DNA of 64,000 nt from Chthonomonas sp. UBA2362 (GCA_002344135.1 DDTO01000004.1:874808-938807), one strand, 5' to 3'; counted from the first letter of the stretch, positions 31,394 to 41,326 are shown. The notes: generated from the sequence alone by a model not told the origin. Program-made: numbers and translations.

Positions 31394-34300
31394 ATGGCCG
31401 CTCGTCACTTCGAAGCCGCCTTCGAGACCGTGATCGAGGAGCACATGCTCGGTCACGGGTACCAGCGCATCGCGCACGGCTCGTTCGACCGGGAGCGGGC
31501 GATCTTTCCCGACGAAGTGCTGGAGTTCATCCGCGAGACCCAGCCCAGGGAGTGGGAGCATCTCGAAAAGGTCCTCGGCCCCAAGACCGGAGAGCAGGTG
31601 CTGGGCGACCTGTGCAAGTGGATGGACCGGGAGGGATCGCTGGCGACCCTGCGCCACGGGTTCAAGTGTTACGGGCGGACGCTGCACGTCGCCTTCTTCA
31701 AGGCCGCGCACGGCCTGAACCCCGAACTCGAGGCCCGCTACGCGGCGAACCGGGTGACGATCACCCGTCAGCTGCACTACTCGTCCAAGAACGAAAACTC
31801 TCTCGACGTCGTGTTGAGCGTCAACGGGATCCCGGTCGTAACGGTCGAGCTGAAGAACCCGATGACGGGTCAGGTTATGGCGGACGCCCAGCGCCAGTAC
31901 ATGCACGACCGCGACCCCCGTGAGCCGATCTTCGCCTACAAGCGACGAACGCTCGCCCACTTCGCCGCCGACACGGAGTCGGTGGCGATGACGACGCGCC
32001 TCGCGGGCTCGGCCACGGTGTTCCTGCCCTTCGATAAGGGCAACTCGAGTGGCTCGGGGAATCCCCCCGACCCGGCAGGACGCGCTTACCGGACTGCCTA
32101 CCTATGGGAGGACGTGCTCCAGCGGGATAGCCTCCTCGACCTCCTGGCCCGGTTCATCCACATTCAGAGCGACGAAAGGCGAGACGAGGAAGGGCGCAAG
32201 GTGAAGACCGAGTCGACGATCTTCCCCCGCTATCACCAGTGGCAGGCAGTGCGGATGCTGGAAGCGGCGGCGCGCCGCGAGGGCGTGGGCCATAACTACC
32301 TGATCGAGCACTCGGCGGGGAGTGGGAAGAGCAACACGATCGCCTGGCTGGCGCACCGCCTGGCTTCGCTGCACGACGATCAGGACTGCCGGATCTACGA
32401 CTCTGTTATCGTGGTCACGGACCGGGTCGTGCTGGACCGTCAGCTTCAGGATACGATCTACCAGTTCGAGCACAAGCAGGGCGTGGTGCAGCGCATCGAC
32501 GAGAGTTCGAAGCAGCTCGCGGAGGCGCTGACCAACAAAGTGCCGATCATCATCACGACGCTTCAGAAGTTCCCCTTCGTCTCGAAGCACCTCGAGGAGA
32601 TGGACAAGGAGCGGGGCGCGGACGGGGGCGGCGTGCTGAAGGCGATCAAGTGCGCGGTGATCGTCGACGAAGCACACAGCTCACAGGGCGGCGAGTCGGC
32701 GACCGAGCTGAAGGGAGTGCTCGGCGGCGAGGGCATTCGAGAGCGGGCGGCCGAATGGGCGGCCGAGGAAGGTCGGGAGGACGTCGCGGAAGTGCTGAAG
32801 AGCATGGCCAAGCGGGGGCGGCAGCCGAACTTGTCCTTCTTCGCGTTTACCGCGACGCCGAAGCATCCGACGCTCGTCATCTTCGGGCGAGACGGGGCGC
32901 CGGCTCACCGGTACACGATGCGCCAAGCCATCGAAGAGGGCTACATCCTCGACGTGCTGCGGAACTACACGACGTACGCCACCTACTACCGGCTGCTGAA
33001 GGCCTGCGAGGACGACCCCAACGTGGAGCGAAAGAAGGCGGCGAGGGCGTTAGCCCGGTTCTTCAAGATGCATCCGCACAACGTGGCCCAGAAGACGGAG
33101 GTCATGGTCGAGCATTTTCAGTCGGTGACGCGCCACAAGATCGGCGGGCGGGCGAAGGCGATGGTGGTGACCGGCTCCCGGCTCGAGGCCGTGCGCTACA
33201 AGCTGGCGTTTGACAAGTACATTCGGGAGAAGGGCTATGCGATCAAGACTCTGGTTGCCTTCTCGGGCGAGGTTAGGGACGACAAGATTCCGGGCACCAC
33301 GTACACCGAACCGGGGATGAATCAGGGCATCTCTGAGAAGGAATTGCCGGAGCGGTTCGCATCGTCGGAGTACCAGGTTCTGCTGGTGGCCGAGAAGTAC
33401 CAAACCGGCTTCGACCAGCCGTTGTTGCATACGATGTTCGTGGACAAGCGTTTGGCGGGCATCCAGGCGGTGCAAACGCTTTCTCGGCTTAACCGAATCC
33501 ACCCGCTCAAAGAGGATACGTTCGTGCTCGACTTCGTGAACGACCGCGAAGAGATACGAGAGGCGTTCAAGACCTACTATGAAGGCGCCCAGATCGGGGA
33601 GGAAGTGGAGCCGGATCGCATGTATGCGATCCAGAGCGAACTGGACGCCTCGGGCGTGTACCAGCGCGAAGAACTCGATCGCTTCTGCGAGGTCTACTTC
33701 AGGCCGAAGCAGAGGCAAAGCCCAGCCGACCACCAGCAGATGAACGCGGCACTCGACCCAGCGGTGGACCGCTTCGCTGCCTTGCATGAGGAGAACGAGG
33801 AGGAGGCCGAGGTCTGGCGGGGCAAGGTGTATTCCTTCTTGAATCTGTACGCGTTCTTAAGCCAGGTCGTGCCCTATCAAGACTCGGACCTCGAGCGTTC
33901 GTACGTCTTCCTTCGACACTTGGCGAGCAAGCTGCCGCGACGTTCGGGTGGGCCGACGTACCGCTTCGACGAGGAGATACGGCTCGAGTACTACCGCTTG
34001 CAGAAGATCGCCGAGGGCTCGATCGACCTTCGCGAGGGCGAGGCGAAGCCGATCGACGGTCCGACAGACGTGGGGAGCGGCGTGGCCCGCTCGGAGGAAG
34101 TGCCTCTCTCTCAGCTGATCGACGTGGTGAACGAGCGGTTCGGCACGGAATTCAACCAAGCGGATCAATTGTTCTTCGACCAGATCGTCGAAGCGGCGAT
34201 GACGGACGATACGCTTCGGCAAGCGGCTATCGTCAACCCTGGAGATCGATTCCACCTCGTATTCAAGAATCTCGTGGAAGGTCTGTTTACGGAGCGAATG

Positions 34301-34435
34301 GACCAAAACGAGGAAATCTTCGTGCGGTACATGAACGATCTGCCGTTCCAACAGGTCGTTACGGCGTGGATGGCGGACGAGGCATACCGGAGGCTCAGAG
34401 CGGAAGCCGCCGAGGGTTCCATCCAGCCCGAGTGA
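31394..34435 (+). CDS. hsdR: Type I restriction endonuclease subunit HsdR
   Basis: This 1013-residue restriction and translocation subunit has three parts. The N-terminal nuclease domain has a PD-(D/E)xK core: ENSLDVVLSVNGIPVVTVEL followed by KN around residues 135-155. The superfamily 2 motor has Walker A EHSAGSGKSNTIAW (about 303-316) and the DEAH box VDEAHSSQ (about 422-429), then FAFTATP and QTLSRLNRIHP. The C-terminal helical region would contact HsdM/HsdS. The enzyme pumps DNA past the complex and cuts it at a distance when the site is unmethylated. It has its own promoter, divergent from the ATPase, rather than following hsdS directly. Confidence 0.95.
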   Translation: MAARHFEAAFETVIEEHMLGHGYQRIAHGSFDRERAIFPDEVLEFIRETQPREWEHLEKVLGPKTGEQVLGDLCKWMDREGSLATLRHGFKCYGRTLHVAFFKAAHGLNPELEARYAANRVTITRQLHYSSKNENSLDVVLSVNGIPVVTVELKNPMTGQVMADAQRQYMHDRDPREPIFAYKRRTLAHFAADTESVAMTTRLAGSATVFLPFDKGNSSGSGNPPDPAGRAYRTAYLWEDVLQRDSLLDLLARFIHIQSDERRDEEGRKVKTESTIFPRYHQWQAVRMLEAAARREGVGHNYLIEHSAGSGKSNTIAWLAHRLASLHDDQDCRIYDSVIVVTDRVVLDRQLQDTIYQFEHKQGVVQRIDESSKQLAEALTNKVPIIITTLQKFPFVSKHLEEMDKERGADGGGVLKAIKCAVIVDEAHSSQGGESATELKGVLGGEGIRERAAEWAAEEGREDVAEVLKSMAKRGRQPNLSFFAFTATPKHPTLVIFGRDGAPAHRYTMRQAIEEGYILDVLRNYTTYATYYRLLKACEDDPNVERKKAARALARFFKMHPHNVAQKTEVMVEHFQSVTRHKIGGRAKAMVVTGSRLEAVRYKLAFDKYIREKGYAIKTLVAFSGEVRDDKIPGTTYTEPGMNQGISEKELPERFASSEYQVLLVAEKYQTGFDQPLLHTMFVDKRLAGIQAVQTLSRLNRIHPLKEDTFVLDFVNDREEIREAFKTYYEGAQIGEEVEPDRMYAIQSELDASGVYQREELDRFCEVYFRPKQRQSPADHQQMNAALDPAVDRFAALHEENEEEAEVWRGKVYSFLNLYAFLSQVVPYQDSDLERSYVFLRHLASKLPRRSGGPTYRFDEEIRLEYYRLQKIAEGSIDLREGEAKPIDGPTDVGSGVARSEEVPLSQLIDVVNERFGTEFNQADQLFFDQIVEAAMTDDTLRQAAIVNPGDRFHLVFKNLVEGLFTERMDQNEEIFVRYMNDLPFQQVVTAWMADEAYRRLRAEAAEGSIQPE

Positions 34436-34562
34436 ACGTTGCTTACTCCGTTTCTTGCGCCATCGCCCTAAAGAACTCCTGCACTCGTGCCAAAGATACC
34501 GGGTGAGCCCTTCCCTTGCGCTGGAGCGCAAAATCCCAAGGAATGGGCAGAAGGAGGCCTGG

Positions 34563-35261
34563 ATGGCACTCTTCAAATTGGGGGCTTTTGCCCAATCTAT
34601 CAGCGGTAAGGCAGGAAACTCTGTCTTCCGCTCGACTCGTAGCGGGACCGTGATCACCGATCATGTGATCCCCACTAACCCAGACACGGCGGCGCAACAG
34701 GACGTTCGCGGCTACTTCCGAAAGGCGACCACGAAGTTCGCCACGTTTTCGGCGAGCGCCAAGAAGTCTTGGACGAACTATGCCAAGAACCAGTTCATGA
34801 CGACGAAAGCCGGAAAGCGACGCAGCAAGACGGCGATCAACGTGTATGCGGGGCTGGGGAGCAAGATGCTTCAGGTCAACCCCAACGCTACGCTGCCGAC
34901 CGAGATTCCTTCGTCGGTTTTCGAGGGCGATTCCGTAACGCTTATGGTGGAGGCGGAAAACCCGGGAACGATCACGTTTACCGCGAGCGGACCGAACGCT
35001 TCTGGCGTTACGACGGAGCTGCTTCTGCAGCCGCTGGTCAGCCCGACTCGCAAGCCGATCAAGGGCGCTTATCGGACAGAGACGTTCCATACGTTCACGT
35101 CGGGGAGTCTGACGAAGAACGTGTCGGTACCTCCCGGCTACTATGCGGCCGCGTATCGCTTCGTGCGAACGGCGACCGGCCAGGACACGCCGCTGACGCA
35201 GCTGCCGGTGACGACGGTGAGCTTCTCGGTGCAGTCCGGCAAGACGAAGAAAGCGGCCTGA
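34563..35261 (+). CDS. Uncharacterised ~230-residue protein, DUF6266-like architecture (paralog 2)
   Basis: A 232-residue relative of the 20060-20719 protein: SGKAGNSVFRSTRSGTV, VIPTNPDTAAQ, then the SGPNASGVTTELLLQP and GYYAAAYRFV blocks shared with paralog 1. The C-terminus is basic (TKKAA). ATG 34563 has an excellent AAGGAGG site seven bases upstream. A decayed fragment matching codons 30-56 of this gene occurs at 40161-40240. Function unknown; the two full copies frame the restriction island. Confidence 0.7.
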   Translation: MALFKLGAFAQSISGKAGNSVFRSTRSGTVITDHVIPTNPDTAAQQDVRGYFRKATTKFATFSASAKKSWTNYAKNQFMTTKAGKRRSKTAINVYAGLGSKMLQVNPNATLPTEIPSSVFEGDSVTLMVEAENPGTITFTASGPNASGVTTELLLQPLVSPTRKPIKGAYRTETFHTFTSGSLTKNVSVPPGYYAAAYRFVRTATGQDTPLTQLPVTTVSFSVQSGKTKKAA

Positions 35262-35318
35262 GGCCGCCACGACCCGAGCCGGAACGCCGGCAAGGCTCCG
35301 GCTCCCCCTGTTCTGGCA

Positions 35319-38300
35319 TCAGCCTCCGCCCAGAATCGAGATGCGGAACCGCGCTGCGAGCATCTGGGCGACTTGGTTGAGGTCTCGCCCCGTCACCATC
35401 CGCACCTTCTGCTGCACGCCCATGGGATCGCTCGTGCCTTGTGAAAGAACATCGCGCAGGCGCTGGAACATCTGCAGCTCGAAGCTGCCTTTTGGCAGGG
35501 TAGGTAGCACCTTCGTGTCGAGCTCCTTGGTCAGCGTGCGGCAGGCCTCCGCGATGCCTTCGGCGCCGGAGCGGCCGAGCGCTTTTTGGGTCTTGTAGAC
35601 GTTGACCCCCGCCGTCTGATCGGCGGTCTGGGGATTGAGGGCGCGCAGGATTTGGGCGGGGGATAGGCCCATTTCGCGCATCCGGTTGATGTCGAGCACG
35701 GCCCGGTCGAGATAGGCCTCGGGGTCGACCCTCGTCGTTCCTCGCCAGTCGGCATGCTCGGCCGAGCGACCGGTGACCTCCTTGTAAGCCTTGCCGAGGC
35801 ATCGAGCCAAGTCTCTTTGAAACTCCAGCATGGTTATCGGCTGGCCGTTTCGGGTGGGAGTCCATCCATCTTCGGCCACGGCGAGGTCGTGATCCATACC
35901 GACCTTGTTCTTGTTCGCTCCGTGACGAATAGAGCCCATCTTGAACTCGTTGTAGCCGAGGAGCTTCATGAGTCGCTGGGTTGTGGAAATGACCGGCTGC
36001 TCCATGAGGGTGCCGACGTGCTCGTTGTAGCCCCGGATCAGGCCTTTGTCTCCGGTCTCGTTCATGACGAGCTTGGTGGTGTAGCTGTTCTCGACCGCTC
36101 CCATGGCATCGAGCAGGCGCTTGCCTTCGGGGGTCGCGGCGAGTTCGGCGGCGTGCTGTTTGAGGTAGGCCGACCTATCTTGGCTCCCCGCTCGCTTGGC
36201 GACCATGGCCTCGAACTCGGCAGCCGCAGAGCGGTACTGCTCGCGCAGCACCCGGCCCTCGTTTTCCTTGAGCTCATTGAAGCGGTACTTCTGGACGGCC
36301 TCTTGCCAGGTCAGCTTGGGCTGGAGCGCGCGAAGCCGCTCCTGGACGAGGCGCTGGGACGACAGTTCGAGTCCCTTTCGCAGCACGAACTGGAGAAGGC
36401 CCGCCTTGCCCGCCTCGGTCCAGCTGCCGGTAGCGTTGTAACCTTGCAAGGCGGCAAGCGTGACGTCGACGGTCGCACTCACCATTCGCAGACCAGACTC
36501 CGCCGCGCCAACGACCCCGCCTTCGACATAGCCGGTCCCGATGCCGTAGCCGGCTCCGATCCAACCGGCATAGCCGGCATAGGGCGAGGACGAAACGGCG
36601 GCATACGGCGACACGACCACGAGGGCAAGCCCCGCCCCGAACTTGACTTCTTCGAGGCTATTGATCCACTCGTCGTTGTAGACCTCGGCGGCACCCTGCT
36701 GTCCCAAAACCTTGTTGTGAGCGGCTCGGAAGAGTTGTCGCAATTTTTCGGTGTCCATTTGGACACGTGTCGTCGGGTCGAGGGCCTTATCCTTCATCGC
36801 GAGCATCTCGTCGCGTTCCTTGCCCTCCAGCAATCCGATAAGCCCATCCAGTTGCTTTTCGGCACGGCTGTAGAGGGTCGGAGCACGGGCTTCCATCTGC
36901 ATCTTCTCGACAAAGCGCGTGTGATCCAGCTGCTGCCAGAGCGTTCGGGTTTGAACGATCTCGCCGGTTTCGAGGGATTTCACGAGCGCTTCTTGCTCTT
37001 GAATGTCCGTGATCGTCGCGACCACGTTAAGGCGCAACTGTTCGACTTGTTTCGGGTCTTTCGCGCTGGCCAGTTCGGCCTTCCACTTCTCCAGCCGCTT
37101 TTGAGCCTCGACGATGCGACTCCTCGTTTCGGCGATCTGGGTCGCGTTGACTTGGGCGGGCGTCAGGACGGCTGCCTCGGTTGGCGATGCCGTTTCCGCT
37201 TGTTGCTTCGCCTGCTCGAAGAGCGCGGTGGCGTCCTTCATCACCTCGCCGACCCGCTTTTCAAGGGCCTCGATAAAGTCCGATGGCTTAGCGGTGAATC
37301 CCTTGAGTGCCAGCGGCAGGGCGTAGCGCGTTTGATGGTAGTTCTCGAGGACAAAGGCCTCGGAAGTGAGGTTCATGACGAGCCGATGCCGATCTCCAAC
37401 CGCTCGCATATCGGCAATCTCATCGCCCGTCTTCGGAGGCGGCGTGCTGTCGAGCACCTTTGCCCGCTTGCGCAATGCGATGGCGTCGGCCAAGGTGCTC
37501 TTCTCCGGCCCCGGTCCCATCGGCTCCGAGATCCTCCGCAAACGATAAGTCAGTTTGGACTTCGGCTCTTGAAACTCCGTTACGATGGTGAGATTTGCAC
37601 CTTCGACACGCACCGATTTTACGAGGTCGCCCATGAACAAAGTGTCGCTCGGACCTGGCTTGTAAACACCCGGCGATTCCTCGATGTTGTACAGCCACCG
37701 AACGCTGAACCTTTGGTAGTAGCCGATGTAGGGGCCGAACATCGAAACGACCATGAGGCGATCCTTCTGGACCGCCATGCCTTGGGGCGGCAAGAGGATC
37801 GCGCAAAGGAAGGGTCGGGCCGCGCTTCCGGCCTCGTCTTCGACCAGATAGGTGCCCTCCCAGATACCCGTAAGTCCGCTGGAAGGCGGGGCGGCCGATG
37901 GTTTTCCGATGGCGCGGTTGAAGGCATCGCGAGCGCGCTTCCGGGCACGGTACGGATTAGGCGGATCGCCTAGCTTCTTGATCTGCTCGACCACCTTCGC
38001 GAGTTCGTCGCGCAATCCGACGAGGGTGGCGCGGATCGTGTCGCATTGCCGCATCTGTTCGGCAGTTTCGTTTGCCAGCCCCAATCCCGCTGCGAAGCCC
38101 GCCCTCTCCCACGATTGGTCGAAGTCGGCCGCCGCCATCGCGATGGCTGCGCGCAATCTGAGGAACCGGTTGAGCAGCGGGTTCAGCTGGCGGAAGTAGG
38201 CCAGCCCCTCGTGAGTGGGTGTTTCCAGCACCGGGGCCCACTTGGCCTGCAACCGCATCGACTCGTCTTCGGTGAGGTCGCCATACACGATGCGAACGAG

Positions 38301-39434
38301 TTCCAAGGCCTCCGAGGCCATGGCCCGGTACTCTTCGAGGTCTAGCCCCGCGGTCTCTTCAGGCAGGTCGTCGGGCTTCAGGGGCGGCTCATCGCGACGC
38401 CAGGGAACGTCCTTGGCGGGCCACTCCGAGGTCTCGAACGTATCCTTGTGCCATCCCTCGAAGATCGGTCCGCCCGTCGGAGCCGGAAGCGGCGCGAGGT
38501 CCGTGAAGGTCGTGTATCCGCGGCCGGTCAGTTCTTCGTATCGGCGCTCGTCGCGACCGGCTTCGTCGGCCCGGCCGAGTTCGCGCTGAAGCTCTGCGCG
38601 ACGGCGGAAGATCGCACTGAACTTCGGATTGAGCTTCTCGGCCTCCGCATAGGCTCTTAGCGCCTCCTCAGGGCGATCGGTCGCTTCGAGATATCGGCCA
38701 CGGTCGTAATGAGTCATCACGTCGTCCGGGGCGATGCGGACGAGGTCGTCCATCACCTTGCCTGCCTGCTCGAGTCGACCCATGGCGAGCAGAGTTCGAA
38801 AGCGCTCGCGGACAGCCTGAGGTCTCTTGGGATCGATTTGGACGGCCTCCTCCGCTGCCACGAGAGACTCCGGAAAGCGCCCGAGCAGGCGCAGAGAGTT
38901 CGCCTTGTTCGCCAAGGCCACGGCGTTCTTGGGTTCGATCGCGAGGACGCTGTCGAAGTCGGCGATCGCTCGGTCGTACCTCGAGGTATCAACGAAGACG
39001 AGCGCCCTCGACTCGAAATGGAGGGCGCGCTTCGGTTCGAGCGTGATCGCTTTGTCGAAGTCCCTAAGCGCCTCGTCGTACCGGCGTAACTGATAGCGAG
39101 TGCGGCCGCGATTGCTGATAAAGGTTGCGTTCTCAGGTTCCTGGCTAATGGCCAGGTCGAAGACTTGGACCGCTTCCGGGTAGCGCCCCAGACTATGGAA
39201 AGCGCAACCCCGGGTGTTGAGTGATGCCGCATGCTGGGGGTTTGTCGCCAGGATGCGCTCGGTGATCTCCAGCACCAGCGGGTACTTGCCCTCGGAATAC
39301 GCCTTGTTCGCTTCCTGCCAAAGCTGATCGATCTGCGTCGTCGTGGGCTGAACTAGTGAGAGGCTCCCGAGAGGTAGCGATAGTGTCGAAGCGATGATCG
39401 CGAGCCCCAACACGAAAACCGAGAATCGACTCAT
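35319..39434 (-). CDS. Large exported TPR protein with undescribed C-terminal domain
   Basis: This 1371-residue protein begins with a signal-peptide-like sequence. About eight tetratricopeptide repeats follow (roughly 33-300; e.g. AISQEPENATFISNRGRTRY). A central beta region (about 520-640) and long coiled coil (about 740-900) lead to a glycine/tyrosine-rich hydrophobic stretch near 955-985. The C-terminal ~250 residues contain KMGSIRHGANKNKVGMDHDL (Gly1167, Asp1181, Asp1183), reminiscent of the GS-x(n)-DxD core of nucleotidyltransferases. No similar described family comes to mind. The layout (repeats, linker, small terminal domain) recalls delivered toxins. An AGGAGC site precedes the ATG. 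Confidence 0.75.
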   Translation of the reverse strand: MSRFSVFVLGLAIIASTLSLPLGSLSLVQPTTTQIDQLWQEANKAYSEGKYPLVLEITERILATNPQHAASLNTRGCAFHSLGRYPEAVQVFDLAISQEPENATFISNRGRTRYQLRRYDEALRDFDKAITLEPKRALHFESRALVFVDTSRYDRAIADFDSVLAIEPKNAVALANKANSLRLLGRFPESLVAAEEAVQIDPKRPQAVRERFRTLLAMGRLEQAGKVMDDLVRIAPDDVMTHYDRGRYLEATDRPEEALRAYAEAEKLNPKFSAIFRRRAELQRELGRADEAGRDERRYEELTGRGYTTFTDLAPLPAPTGGPIFEGWHKDTFETSEWPAKDVPWRRDEPPLKPDDLPEETAGLDLEEYRAMASEALELVRIVYGDLTEDESMRLQAKWAPVLETPTHEGLAYFRQLNPLLNRFLRLRAAIAMAAADFDQSWERAGFAAGLGLANETAEQMRQCDTIRATLVGLRDELAKVVEQIKKLGDPPNPYRARKRARDAFNRAIGKPSAAPPSSGLTGIWEGTYLVEDEAGSAARPFLCAILLPPQGMAVQKDRLMVVSMFGPYIGYYQRFSVRWLYNIEESPGVYKPGPSDTLFMGDLVKSVRVEGANLTIVTEFQEPKSKLTYRLRRISEPMGPGPEKSTLADAIALRKRAKVLDSTPPPKTGDEIADMRAVGDRHRLVMNLTSEAFVLENYHQTRYALPLALKGFTAKPSDFIEALEKRVGEVMKDATALFEQAKQQAETASPTEAAVLTPAQVNATQIAETRSRIVEAQKRLEKWKAELASAKDPKQVEQLRLNVVATITDIQEQEALVKSLETGEIVQTRTLWQQLDHTRFVEKMQMEARAPTLYSRAEKQLDGLIGLLEGKERDEMLAMKDKALDPTTRVQMDTEKLRQLFRAAHNKVLGQQGAAEVYNDEWINSLEEVKFGAGLALVVVSPYAAVSSSPYAGYAGWIGAGYGIGTGYVEGGVVGAAESGLRMVSATVDVTLAALQGYNATGSWTEAGKAGLLQFVLRKGLELSSQRLVQERLRALQPKLTWQEAVQKYRFNELKENEGRVLREQYRSAAAEFEAMVAKRAGSQDRSAYLKQHAAELAATPEGKRLLDAMGAVENSYTTKLVMNETGDKGLIRGYNEHVGTLMEQPVISTTQRLMKLLGYNEFKMGSIRHGANKNKVGMDHDLAVAEDGWTPTRNGQPITMLEFQRDLARCLGKAYKEVTGRSAEHADWRGTTRVDPEAYLDRAVLDINRMREMGLSPAQILRALNPQTADQTAGVNVYKTQKALGRSGAEGIAEACRTLTKELDTKVLPTLPKGSFELQMFQRLRDVLSQGTSDPMGVQQKVRMVTGRDLNQVAQMLAARFRISILGGG

Positions 39435-39588
39435 AGGCTTGCTCCTACTGTTCTACGTAGCCTAAGCCCGCTTCGATGGTGGGCAGTCGAAGGTGTCTCG
39501 CCGCACGCGTCTCACGACGTAAGCAGAAGTTCTCCCCGGCCGTGTGAGCACCACTCGACCAGGTACGCTGGCCTCCATCGAGGTTCCT

Positions 39589-40152
39589 ATGACGAAACTA
39601 TTCTCAGCGATCGTCCTTGCCGCTCTCGCCATGCAGTTCGCGTCTCCGCAGTTCGATTCGATGGCTTTGTCCTGGCAGCCGCGCGCAAGCGCGGCAGCGT
39701 CCGACTCCAAGTCTTGCCAGAAATTCGTCGGCGATTTCTACTCCTGGTACGTCGCGCAGGCAAAGTCCGGCGATCCCCTCCGCGTCGCGTTGAAGAAGAA
39801 GCAAGGGACCTTTAGCAAGGAACTCGTTCTCCGACTGAACGAAGATTACGCGGCAGCCGCCAAGTCACCCGGCGAAGTCGTCGGACTGGATTTCGACCCA
39901 TTGCTGAACAGCCAGGACTTTGCCGACAAGTACGTCGCCGCCAAAGTGACGAAGAAAGGAACCCGCTACTTGGTGGAGGTCTTCGCCGTCAGCGGCGGAA
40001 AGCGAGACGCCAAGCCAGCCGTCGTGCCAGAGTTGGTGCTGCAAGGGAAGCAGTGGGTGTTCACGAACTTCCTCTATCCGGACGGCACGAAGACCGAGAA
40101 CCTCCTCAGCATCTTGAAGCAGCTGAAGGCGGCCCGAGACAAGGGCGGCTAG
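39589..40152 (+). CDS. Exported DUF3828-like protein
   Basis: A 187-residue protein with a signal peptide (MTKLFSAIVLAALAMQFAS). The mature part starts with a helix FVGDFYSWYVAQAK and continues through KKQGTFSKELVLRLNEDYAA and a beta region ending in WVFTNFLYPDG. This matches the DUF3828 type of small lipoprotein/periplasmic proteins of unknown role. A GAGG sequence precedes ATG 39589. It is divergent from the large TPR gene. Confidence 0.7.
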   Translation: MTKLFSAIVLAALAMQFASPQFDSMALSWQPRASAAASDSKSCQKFVGDFYSWYVAQAKSGDPLRVALKKKQGTFSKELVLRLNEDYAAAAKSPGEVVGLDFDPLLNSQDFADKYVAAKVTKKGTRYLVEVFAVSGGKRDAKPAVVPELVLQGKQWVFTNFLYPDGTKTENLLSILKQLKAARDKGG

Positions 40153-40160
40153 GACGAGAG

Positions 40161-40240
40161 CGATCACCGATCATGTGATCCCCACCGACCCGGACGCGGC
40201 GGCGCAACAGTATGTTCACGGCTGCGTTTGAAAGGTGACG
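40161..40240 (+). pseudogene. Remnant of the DUF6266-like family
   Basis: These 80 bases align without gaps to 34651-34730 with 66 identities by eye, including GATCACCGATCATGTGATCC and GGCGCAACAG. Neither the start nor the rest of the gene is present and the frame is broken by a TGA. It directly follows the DUF3828-like gene stop. Confidence 0.8.
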
Positions 40241-40256
40241 AAGAAAACCGGCTCAC

Positions 40257-41326
40257 TTATGACTTAACGAAGTCGAACAGAATTTGCATATTCAACTCGG
40301 CGAGGCGGCGCATTTCATCGCGTCGGCGGTCGATCGTGGCCAGGTGTCGCTCTCTTTCCTTGTAGAACCCCATGAACGACTCGAACAGGCGCGTGGCGCT
40401 CATGCCGGTGAGGCCCGGCGGAGACGGGAGGTTGAGGCTGGCGGCAAAGGCGCTGACCTTGGGGTCGTAGCTGACCATGAAGGGCAGCACGCCGACCGTG
40501 GTGGCGAGGATGGCGGCATGGAGTCGGACCGCGATGATGCACTCCATGCGGGACATCCGCTGCTGCAGCTGCATCGGCGTCGTGACTTTGCGGATGCTGG
40601 GCACTTTGCCGCCCTGGCTCTTCTCGATGTCGTCCAGCAACTGCCGGTCTTGCTCTCGGTCCATTTCAATGAGGACCGGCATAAGGTTGTTCTGGTACAG
40701 GAGCCGGCAAAGCTCGCCGAACATCTGGACGATCTCCTTGTGCTTGCCGAACGGCCTGGGGGCGACTCCGATGGTGCGCATGTCGCCGACCGAGAAGCTG
40801 GCGGATTCCTCCTGGCCCGCAGGCTTGGGGAGCAGAAAGGCGAGGTCGCCGCAGACCCGGGGCGTGTTTTTTACGTTGAGGCTCTTCAGGGTTTGGACCG
40901 AGGCGGCGTCGCGCACCGCGATCACGTCGGCGCTGTTGAAGGCTCCCGCCGCGAGGCGTTTGCCGAGGAAGTTGTTGAGCGGACCGACGCCTTGGCCCAG
41001 CATGATAACTTTCTTCCCGGCTTTCTTCGCCTTGCTTACCAAGCCGGCGTAGTAGCTGACGCTGGCGACGCTGCTCACGTCTTGGAAGATGCTGCCGCCC
41101 GGGAAGACGAGGGCGTCGCAGCGGGCAAGTTCATCCTGGAAGGAAGCGCTCTCGCGACGCGGAATGCACTTGATGCCGTAGAGGCGGTGGGTCTCTTCCG
41201 GATAGCCGCTCATCACGGTGAGGTCGACGCTCCGATCGCGCAGACCTTCCAGAAAGCCGAGCAAGATGGCGTCGTCGCCCAGATTGCCGCACCCGAAATA
41301 GCCAGCCACCAACAATCGGGCGCCCA
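40257..41326 (-). CDS. csaB: Polysaccharide pyruvyl transferase, CsaB-like
   Basis: This 356-residue member of the CsaB/WcaK family adds a pyruvate ketal to cell-wall polysaccharide, enabling S-layer anchoring through SLH domains in known cases. Visible motifs are GYFGCGNLGDDAILLGFLE at the N-terminus, VFPGGSIFQD, MLGQGVGPL, APRPF, and VRLHAAILAT near the C-terminus. It ends a five-gene operon after the DUF5693 gene, a pairing recurring in Gram-positive and Armatimonadota genomes (recalled). The start has a GGAGG site. Confidence 0.9.

Noticed and set aside
35754..37973. 739-codon plus-strand frame
   Set aside because: Complement of the TPR protein, whose signal peptide, TPRs and start with ribosome site are convincing.
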